From a virus, in IMG/VR virus record IMGVR_UViG_3300043420_000984, positions 27,487-91,486 of that record: 64,000 nucleotides of DNA. The stretch is one strand, 5' to 3'. The notes beneath the pieces are model-generated. The model had not been told where the DNA came from, did no database searches, and saw nothing but the letters and a program-made list of their open reading frames with translations. Of the stretch, positions 47,527 through 52,281 are shown piece by piece. Position 1 is the first letter of the stretch. Every line of letters begins with the position of its first letter. The position numbers and the translations under genes are program-made.

Positions 47527-47967
47527 ATGACCGTGACCCTCACTTCCAACTATCGTGACTGCCTGGATGCTCACACTGTAGATTTCATTGATGAGCGTAT
47601 CGATGAGAACTATGCTCTGGACGACATGCTGGAGTTCATCGACACTCACAACGAAACTGATTTCTGCAACTATTACGAGGAGTATGTGCGTTGTGGTGAA
47701 GCGATCGGGTACGAGGCAGTTGATGCTCTGATTGAAGAGATGGGCGACATGTCCTACATCGATTGCTGCGATGAGCGTTACCAGGGACACTATGATGATG
47801 AGGCAGAGTTTGCAGAGGAGTTCATGACTAGCACGATGGGTTATGAAATCCCTGCTGCAATCGTTGTCGATTGGGAGGCAACTTGGGACGCTAATCTGCG
47901 TTATGATTTCACTGCCTGCCGCGATAAGACTTCCTACCGTCCCTGCCACATCTTCGCTGACAACTGA
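47527..47967 (+). CDS. ArdA-like antirestriction protein, copy 2 (146 aa)
   Basis: The same motifs as the copy at 45598: YIDCCDERYQGHYDDEAEF then AEEF, and VVDWEATWDANLRYDFTA. The N-termini are near identical (MTVTLTSNYR) and the middle is diverged, indicating an older duplication with both genes kept. Acidic throughout. Single-gene unit with its own promoter and terminator. Confidence 0.7.
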   Translation: MTVTLTSNYRDCLDAHTVDFIDERIDENYALDDMLEFIDTHNETDFCNYYEEYVRCGEAIGYEAVDALIEEMGDMSYIDCCDERYQGHYDDEAEFAEEFMTSTMGYEIPAAIVVDWEATWDANLRYDFTACRDKTSYRPCHIFADN

Positions 47968-47974
47968 ATCAAAC

Positions 47975-48005
47975 GGGGGCAACTCTGCCCCCTATTCTTT
48001 ACACT
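47975..48005 (+). terminator. Terminator stem, then TACACT -10
   Basis: GGGGGC/GCCCCC around AACTCT (47975-47992), the same stem as after ArdA-like copy 1 but with a weaker T run; TACACT follows at 48000-48005 for the gene at 48021. Confidence 0.6.
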
Positions 48006-48020
48006 AACTGATCGCCACTG

Positions 48021-48170
48021 ATGAACACTGCCTCGCTGATTCGCCTCGCCCTAGTTGCAGGCATCCTGATGATGTTCTCTCAAACTGTAGGATCGGTGTT
48101 TGCCCTTGCCCAGACCCTAGACCGTGTGACAGCAGACAAGGTGGCACAGATGGCATCGCTGAGCGACTGA
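48021..48170 (+). CDS. Small membrane or exported protein (49 aa)
   Basis: ASLIRLALVAGILMMFSQTV is a signal or membrane helix, then a short helix (LAQTLDRVTADKVAQM). Similar in layout to the MKTA proteins but not the same sequence. Function unknown. Confidence 0.5.
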   Translation: MNTASLIRLALVAGILMMFSQTVGSVFALAQTLDRVTADKVAQMASLSD

Positions 48171-48179
48171 CCCTGCCTG

Positions 48180-48197
48180 TAGAATGACCTCAGTTCA
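48180..48197 (+). promoter_or_regulatory. -10 (TAGAAT) with CAGTTCAAACG leader
   Basis: CCTGCCTGTAGAATGACCTC, directly after the upstream stop; ATG at 48208. Confidence 0.65.
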
Positions 48198-48207
48198 AAC
48201 GACCGAC

Positions 48208-48441
48208 ATGACCAGCACCGCCTTCGCCTTCTACCGTGTGGAACTCGACAAGGCAGACGGTAGCACCGCTGTAGAGTATCGCAAGCGTCGCAAGGCAACC
48301 ACCGCTAAGGGCATGTCCCGCCAGCATGACAACGTGGTGAATGCCGTTATTGAGGAACTGCGCTATTATCGCATCGAGGGATGGAAGCGCCTCACCGTGA
48401 CCCGTGTGCCTGCTGCAGAGGTGGCACAAGCGACTCGCTAA
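48208..48441 (+). CDS. Unknown protein (77 aa)
   Basis: STAFAFYRVELDKADGSTAV then HDNVVNAVIEELRYYRIEGW: basic and mixed alpha/beta. Start chosen after the leader. Single-gene unit; no family recognised. Confidence 0.5.
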   Translation: MTSTAFAFYRVELDKADGSTAVEYRKRRKATTAKGMSRQHDNVVNAVIEELRYYRIEGWKRLTVTRVPAAEVAQATR

Positions 48442-48458
48442 GGGGTCGCCCCTGCCTC

Positions 48459-48476
48459 TAGACTAACCTCAGTTCA
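48459..48476 (+). promoter_or_regulatory. -10 (TAGACT) with CAGTTCAAACG leader
   Basis: CCCCTGCCTCTAGACTAACC then CTCAGTTCAAACGACACG; ATG at 48491. Confidence 0.65.
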
Positions 48477-48490
48477 AACGACACGAGACC

Positions 48491-48688
48491 ATGACCAGCA
48501 CTCAACGCACCCGTGCCATCGCTTCCCTCTGTGCCATGTTCAATGATTACCATGGCAACGACATCACCCCTGCCTGGGTTCTGGAACTGCATCATCGCAG
48601 CACTGATGAGGAGATCGCTCAGCGCCTCAGCACCTGGCGTGAGAACTATCCCCAGCAGTTCGCTCGCTTCGGCACCTATGTGATGTGA
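48491..48688 (+). CDS. Unknown protein, copy 2 of a pair (65 aa)
   Basis: RAIASLCAMFNDYHGND and VLELHHRSTDEEIAQRLSTW align with the gene at 46922. A GGCCGCGGC element follows its stop, as it also follows the stop of copy 1, so gene and element were duplicated together. Confidence 0.6.
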   Translation: MTSTQRTRAIASLCAMFNDYHGNDITPAWVLELHHRSTDEEIAQRLSTWRENYPQQFARFGTYVM

Positions 48689-48699
48689 CAATCGACGGG

Positions 48700-48756
48700 G
48701 TGGCCGCGGCGACCCGCTGACCGCCACCCTACCCTCTAGACTGACCTCAGTTCAAA
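48700..48756 (+). promoter_or_regulatory. GGCCGCGGC element, -10 (TAGACT) and leader
   Basis: GGTGGCCGCGGCGACC, then TAGACT (48737-48742) and GACCTCAGTTCAAACGACACG; ATG at 48769. Confidence 0.65.
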
Positions 48757-48768
48757 CGACACGAGACC

Positions 48769-48972
48769 ATGCTCCCCATCGACTCCAAATACAGCAGCGC
48801 CGCTCGCAAGGTGACCGCCAACCCCTTCACTGGCAGCGTTCGCGTTCGCTTCAAGTCTGGCAGCAAGGAGTATCGCTTCACTGGCGTCTCCCGTCGTGCC
48901 ATCATCAGCGCCGCGATCATCCCCCCTCTCAGCGTGGGACAGTGGATCAACCGTCACTGCTGGTCGCTCTGA
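48769..48972 (+). CDS. KTSC-domain protein, copy 2 (67 aa)
   Basis: TGSVRVRFKSGSKEYRFTGV then SRRAIIS and VGQWINRHCWSL, closely matching the KTSC protein at 46219. Basic, GC-rich. Function unknown. Confidence 0.65.
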   Translation: MLPIDSKYSSAARKVTANPFTGSVRVRFKSGSKEYRFTGVSRRAIISAAIIPPLSVGQWINRHCWSL

Positions 48973-48988
48973 CCGCCAACCCTGCCTG

Positions 48989-49006
48989 TAGAATGACCTC
49001 AGTTCA
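48989..49006 (+). promoter_or_regulatory. -10 (TAGAAT) with CAGTTCAAACG leader
   Basis: CCCTGCCTGTAGAAT then GACCTCAGTTCAAACGACC; ATG at 49020. Confidence 0.65.
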
Positions 49007-49019
49007 AACGACCAAGACC

Positions 49020-49190
49020 ATGACCCGTTACAACCCCAACGCCTACGAAGCCCAGATCCTCGCCAAGGGTCGGGACCTGCCCACCGCTCCTGCCCCCAAG
49101 GCACAGTACCCCCGTACTATCGGGCACCGTACTTTCCAGACTGAGGCAGAATACCAGGAGGCGCTGGCAGACTTCCTGAATGGCATGTGA
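49020..49190 (+). CDS. Small Pro/Tyr-rich protein (56 aa)
   Basis: TRYNPNAYEAQILAKGRDLP then YPRTIGHRTFQTEAEYQEAL. Basic, probably partly unfolded. Single-gene unit; no family recognised. Confidence 0.45.
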   Translation: MTRYNPNAYEAQILAKGRDLPTAPAPKAQYPRTIGHRTFQTEAEYQEALADFLNGM

Positions 49191-49239
49191 CGGTGGAGGG
49201 GGTGTCCCCTGATGCCCCTTTCCCCCCCTCACCCGTGCC

Positions 49240-49257
49240 TATAATGACCTCAGTTCA
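49240..49257 (+). promoter_or_regulatory. -10 (TATAAT) with CAGTTCAAACG leader
   Basis: CACCCGTGCC-TATAAT (49240-49245), then GACCTCAGTTCAAACGACC; ATG at 49271. Confidence 0.65.
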
Positions 49258-49270
49258 AACGACCAAGACC

Positions 49271-49423
49271 ATGACCAAGACCAAACTCGACATGTCTGCC
49301 ATCCTCGCCCGCTACACCCAGCAGGTCATCGCTGAGGACCAGCGCTGTCGGGCAATCCGTGAGGGTCGCCTCCCTGCCGCTCAGGGACAGTCGGGCACCT
49401 GGAACATCAGCGATCGGGACTGA
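49271..49423 (+). CDS. Small basic protein (50 aa)
   Basis: TKTKLDMSAILARYTQQVIA then RCRAIREGRLPAAQGQSGTW. Helical and basic. Single-gene unit. Function unknown. Confidence 0.45.
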   Translation: MTKTKLDMSAILARYTQQVIAEDQRCRAIREGRLPAAQGQSGTWNISDRD

Positions 49424-49436
49424 CCCGACCTGCCTG

Positions 49437-49454
49437 TAGAATTCTCTCAGTTCA
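49437..49454 (+). promoter_or_regulatory. -10 (TAGAAT) with CAGTTCAGAC leader
   Basis: CCTGCCTGTAGAATTCTCTC then AGTTCAGACAACCCC; ATG at 49464. Confidence 0.6.
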
Positions 49455-49463
49455 GACAACCCC

Positions 49464-49595
49464 ATGAAAACCGCCTTCCTCCTTCCCGCCGCCTTCGCTG
49501 CCCTGATCATCGGCACCCTGTTCGCTGGGCACGTCGCCAGCGAGATGCACACCCAGCGGGCAGTAGAGGCACACCTGCAGCAGACCGCCAACTGA
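49464..49595 (+). CDS. Small exported or membrane protein, copy 2 (43 aa)
   Basis: MKTAFLLPAAFAALIIGTLF then AGHVASEMHTQRAVEAHL, nearly identical to the gene at 46723. A duplicated single-gene module. Function unknown. Confidence 0.55.
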   Translation: MKTAFLLPAAFAALIIGTLFAGHVASEMHTQRAVEAHLQQTAN

Positions 49596-49645
49596 TCAGG
49601 GGTCGCCCCCCATGCTACACTAACCAAGACACACACAGACAGACC

Positions 49646-49822
49646 ATGCCCAAGCGCAACCCCACCTGCTTTCGCCTCGCCTCTGACCTCGCCACCCGTG
49701 AGCGTGTATGGGTCAGCAGCAACCCCCTCACTGGTCAGGGTCACACCGCTGCCATGATCGCAGGCGCGTATGCTGAGCACTTCCACGATGAGGCAGTCGC
49801 TGCCCTGCCCACGTTCGGTTGA
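49646..49822 (+). CDS. Small basic protein (58 aa)
   Basis: PKRNPTCFRLASDLATRERV then GHTAAMIAGAYAEHFHDEAV. The -10 TACACT (49616-49621) and a CA-rich leader (AGACACACACAGACAGACC) precede it, different from the CAGTTCAAACG leaders. Function unknown. Confidence 0.45.
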   Translation: MPKRNPTCFRLASDLATRERVWVSSNPLTGQGHTAAMIAGAYAEHFHDEAVAALPTFG

Positions 49823-49828
49823 TTTCTC

Positions 49829-49834
49829 TACACT
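49829..49834 (+). promoter_or_regulatory. -10 (TACACT) for a nearly leaderless gene
   Basis: TACACT lies only 5 bases before the ATG at 49840, so transcription would begin at or very near the start codon. Confidence 0.5.
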
Positions 49835-49839
49835 AACTG

Positions 49840-50013
49840 ATGACAGACAAGCAACTAAAGCGCCTGGCAGCAGCGAACGATTGGACCCTCGCCCGTAGGG
49901 GCAAGCACGAGATCTGGAGACGTGGCAGGGTGGAGCAGATCGCCATACCCTACCGACCCAACCACCAGACCGCCCGCCTCATCGGCCGACGCCTAGAGGC
50001 AGCGCCTGCCTGA
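49840..50013 (+). CDS. HicA-like toxin-fold protein (57 aa), no HicB neighbour
   Basis: TDKQLKRLAAANDWTLARRG then KHEIWRRG and AIPYRPNHQTARLIGRRLE follow HicA. That family has a dsRBD-like fold with a conserved Gly-x-His before an aromatic strand (GKHEIWRR here). HicA proteins are mRNA interferases held by HicB; no HicB is visible. A solo phage form could degrade host mRNA or be inactive. GC-rich. The assignment rests on length and pattern. Confidence 0.5.
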   Translation: MTDKQLKRLAAANDWTLARRGKHEIWRRGRVEQIAIPYRPNHQTARLIGRRLEAAPA

Positions 50014-50171
50014 CGCCGTGGGGGCACACCCGCCCCCTGGCAGTTATTTTATAACGTTATCGTTATAACGGCGGGGCCGAGCGAAAAGTTCGGGTCCTTC
50101 CTAACCTACAAACGTTTCCCAGAGGGGGCTATTTTGTATGCTATAATATTCGAAAAATAAAAAATTTCGCC
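50014..50171 (+). promoter_or_regulatory. Operator-like double palindrome and extended -10 promoter
   Basis: ATAACGTTAT (50051-50060) abuts CGTTATAACG (50061-50070), two perfect 10-bp palindromes within a wider inverted repeat (50049-50068). Further on, TGCTATAAT (50139-50147) is a perfect extended -10 before the HNH ATG at 50172. The palindromes could bind a dimeric repressor such as the AbrB-type protein. Confidence 0.55.
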
Positions 50172-50684
50172 ATGAAAATTCTCCCCACAAAGTTCGCAAG
50201 GTATTCAGTATCGGATACTGGAATAGTTTTCAGGGATGGTAAAGAATTAAAAAGTCATCCCAGGGGTGCCATTACAAATAACGGCACAAGGTATCAAGCA
50301 GTTAACATATCAATCTATGATGAAAACGGAAAGTTTGCGAAACAAATAAAGTATTACGTACATCGCCTGGTTGCCGAAACATTCATAGAAAATCCAAACA
50401 ATTTATCAGATGTTGACCATATAGATCGAAACAAAGAGAATAATTGCGTAGATAATCTACGATGGTGTAGTAGAGTAGATAACATGGCATGGAACGCCAA
50501 AAGATTTAAAATTACCGATGTAAAAACTGGAAGAGTTTACGAAGGAGATAATAACATCACATGGATCAAAGAAAATTGGGAATGGATCTCAAAGAGGACT
50601 AAAATGGACATAGTAGATTATACTAAGTATCTAAACTATAGAAAGAAGGCATGTGGTCTAGTGATTGAGAAGTATGACCGATAA
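50172..50684 (+). CDS. HNH homing endonuclease (170 aa)
   Basis: The N-terminal part (ARYSVSDTGIVFRDGKELKS) is NUMOD4-like, and VHRLVAETFIENPNNLSDVD then HIDRNKENNCVDNLRWCS is the HNH_3 core with catalytic His and Asn. A C-terminal basic region binds DNA. It is AT-rich between GC-rich small genes and the late module, with its own extended -10, marking it as an insertion at a module border. Confidence 0.85.
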   Translation: MKILPTKFARYSVSDTGIVFRDGKELKSHPRGAITNNGTRYQAVNISIYDENGKFAKQIKYYVHRLVAETFIENPNNLSDVDHIDRNKENNCVDNLRWCSRVDNMAWNAKRFKITDVKTGRVYEGDNNITWIKENWEWISKRTKMDIVDYTKYLNYRKKACGLVIEKYDR

Positions 50685-50687
50685 ATA
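50680..50687 (+). promoter_or_regulatory. T4-type late promoter of the baseplate module
   Basis: GATAAATA overlaps the stop of the HNH gene and precedes the ATG at 50733 by about 45 bases. Confidence 0.55.
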
Positions 50688-50732
50688 TTTCTGAAAAACC
50701 CGAATTAAAAAAATTCGCCCAGAAAAAAAATC

Positions 50733-50978
50733 ATGGAAAAACCCGCGTTTGAAAATTTCGATAATATTCTTAGTAACTTTGATGCTTTCTGTGATGAGTT
50801 TGAAAATCGTGCCGCAGAGGCATTTATGAGAGGAGATCAAAATGATGGAAGAGTTACAAAAGCAGCAGCAGAGTCTGGAGAAGGCACTCCTAGCGTTGTC
50901 CGAGAGATTGCAGAGCCTGGACCAGCGGATATCGCAATTAGAGCGCCCATCATTAATGTATCGCCGCCCATCGAGTAG
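50733..50978 (+). CDS. Possible small protein overlapping the coiled-coil gene (81 aa)
   Basis: EKPAFENFDNILSNFDAFCD then EFENRAAEAF looks like real protein; the second half (from residue 37) lies over the coiled-coil gene in another frame and reads like a shadow (GDQNDGRVTKAAAESGEG). It may be a genuine overlapping gene, or its start may join the other frame by frameshift. Confidence 0.4.
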   Translation: MEKPAFENFDNILSNFDAFCDEFENRAAEAFMRGDQNDGRVTKAAAESGEGTPSVVREIAEPGPADIAIRAPIINVSPPIE

Positions 50979-51072
50979 AGATTATGAAAGTCTCTCAGAT
51001 ACTTTAGATTATCTTCACAATAATGTAGAAGGTATTAAGAAAGATTTACTAAAAGTCGCTAAAGCAGTCTAA
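50842..51072 (+). CDS. Coiled-coil protein upstream of PAAR (76 aa)
   Basis: EELQKQQQSLEKALLALSER, LQSLDQRISQLE, then DYLHNNVEGIKKDLLKVAKA: a two-segment coiled coil. GAGAGGAG precedes the ATG pair at 50842. Its stop overlaps the PAAR start (TAATG), so it is likely a baseplate or spike assembly factor. No family recognised. Confidence 0.6.
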   Translation: MMEELQKQQQSLEKALLALSERLQSLDQRISQLERPSLMYRRPSSRDYESLSDTLDYLHNNVEGIKKDLLKVAKAV

Positions 51073-51374
51073 TGGCAGTAGGAGCAGCAAGAGTTGGAGA
51101 TGCAGTTGCAACTGGTCATCTCTGCGATACCACAACAACAATCGCAAGTGGTGCCACTACCGTATTAATTAATGGCAGACCAGCTGCGAGGGCATTGGAT
51201 CCCCTCGCACCCCATACCAGTGGTATTCCTCCAATATGTCTCCCACACTCTGCTGTAGTCAATGCAGGTCGTCTGGATATTTTGGTAGAGGGGAAACCAT
51301 TGGCAACATTTGGAAGTTCTGCGGATGCTGGATCTATAACATCTTCTTCTGAGAATGTTGCAGTATCAATTTGA
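51072..51374 (+). CDS. PAAR-repeat baseplate spike-tip protein (100 aa)
   Basis: GDAVATGHLCDTTTTIASGA, VLINGRPAARALDPLAPH and ICLPHSAVVNAGRLDILVEG show the PAAR pattern (P-A-A-R-x-x-D, with His/Cys metal ligands). It caps the central spike (T4 gp5.4 counterpart) and pierces the cell envelope. One-base overlap with the coiled-coil gene; late module. Confidence 0.85.
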   Translation: MAVGAARVGDAVATGHLCDTTTTIASGATTVLINGRPAARALDPLAPHTSGIPPICLPHSAVVNAGRLDILVEGKPLATFGSSADAGSITSSSENVAVSI

Positions 51375-51409
51375 ATATGTTAAAATAATAGAGTCAAACG
51401 TCAAAGAAT

Positions 51410-51556
51410 ATGGCAAAATCTAAAATTGGTATCAGCGGTCTGAAGTTTGAGCCTGGTCCTCCTAAGAAATCCCGTCAAGGTCGTTCAAAGAATACCAGTC
51501 TCAGTGCTACATCCCGTAATGGACGCAAGAAGCGTTATCGTGGTCAGGGGAGTTAA
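51410..51556 (+). CDS. Small basic cyanophage protein (48 aa)
   Basis: AKSKIGISGLKFEPGPPKKS then RQGRSKN and GRKKRYRGQG: a very basic peptide recalled as conserved in T4-like cyanophages and some marine picocyanobacteria. Probably nucleic-acid or ribosome associated; function unknown. Confidence 0.6.
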   Translation: MAKSKIGISGLKFEPGPPKKSRQGRSKNTSLSATSRNGRKKRYRGQGS

Positions 51557-51582
51557 TCTCCGAGAACGAAAGCGCCGAGAAA

Positions 51583-51644
51583 CTAAATATTTAAAGAGAT
51601 AGCAACCTCTCTAAAAGTTCTGGAAACAGACTCTTAGAGAGGTT
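51583..51644 (+). terminator. Late element and hairpin that also covers the next ribosome site
   Basis: CTAAATA (51583-51589), then AACCTCTCTAA (51604-51614) with TTAGAGAGGTT (51634-51644), an 11-bp stem followed by ATTTTT. The 3' arm contains AGAGAGG, 8 bases before the ATG at 51651, so the hairpin can terminate or hide the ribosome site. Confidence 0.65.
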
Positions 51645-51650
51645 ATTTTT

Positions 51651-51857
51651 ATGGGACTCTTCCCTGTAGATAAAGGCAACGATTTCTTAGAAGAAGGTAG
51701 AACACTAATCACAGAAACAGACAGTGAGAGGTATCTACAAGCGCACCAGAAGCGCAAGAAAAGGGATGAACTATACGATCTACCAGAGGACAGAATGAGT
51801 CGCCCCTGTGGCGGTCCTGGGGGATTTGATGATTTTGTAGAGCGTTGGCATCAGTGA
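51651..51857 (+). CDS. Small charged protein (68 aa)
   Basis: GLFPVDKGNDFLEEGRTLIT, LQAHQKRKKRDELYDLPED, then CGGPGGFDDFVERWHQ. Lies between spike and gp25 genes, so likely late. Possibly under hairpin control. No family recognised. Confidence 0.5.
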   Translation: MGLFPVDKGNDFLEEGRTLITETDSERYLQAHQKRKKRDELYDLPEDRMSRPCGGPGGFDDFVERWHQ

Positions 51858-51864
51858 ATAAATA
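51857..51864 (+). promoter_or_regulatory. T4-type late promoter for gp25
   Basis: AATAAATA, 25 bases before the ATG at 51889; fits NATAAATA. Confidence 0.6.
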
Positions 51865-51888
51865 ATAGCATCCTACTGTTGTGTCTAA

Positions 51889-52281
51889 ATGCCAACTTTT
51901 CAGACGTTCAAAGATTTGAGCGTTACTTTTAAGAAGCATCCAGTTACCGATGATCTAGTCACGGTAAAAGATAAGGCAGCTATCGTGCAGTCGATTACTG
52001 CCTTGCTTCTTACTAGGAAAGGAGAAAGACCATTTCAACCTCAACTTGGTTGCGGCATTCAAAATGCATTATTTGAACCACTAGATTATGCAACCGCTGG
52101 TCTAATTCGTTCAGAAATTGCTGAAGTTTTAACTAAGTATGAACCACGAATTTTAATTGAAAACATTATCGTTAGACCAGACGATATGAGTAATGGATAT
52201 GAGGTAGAATTATTTTACAGAATTGTTGGCAGAGATGATGTACCAGTAGCCGTAGAATTCTTCCTAGAGCGTACTCGATAA
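51889..52281 (+). CDS. 25: Baseplate wedge protein gp25 (130 aa)
   Basis: The gp25/IraD lysozyme-like fold of contractile baseplates: FKKHPVTDDLVTVKDKAAIV then SITALLLTRKGERPFQPQLG and GIQNALFEP are family signatures. It initiates sheath polymerisation on the wedge. It overlaps gp6 by one base (TAATG), the usual T4-like order 25-6. Confidence 0.9.
   Translation: MPTFQTFKDLSVTFKKHPVTDDLVTVKDKAAIVQSITALLLTRKGERPFQPQLGCGIQNALFEPLDYATAGLIRSEIAEVLTKYEPRILIENIIVRPDDMSNGYEVELFYRIVGRDDVPVAVEFFLERTR

Noticed and set aside
43908-48712. NotI/SacII-like sites as cloning-vector contamination
   Set aside because: They occur in seven different contexts, one inside a coding region, with no vector sequence around them.
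44299-49423. Repeated 'MPIMTSVQT' N-termini on many small genes
   Set aside because: These are translations of the conserved promoter and leader (GTGCCTATAATGACC...). Real starts lie downstream of the -10.
46181-49460. CRISPR array from regularly repeated CAGTTCAAACG elements
   Set aside because: Spacing is irregular (about 150-500 bases) and the intervals are genes, not spacers.
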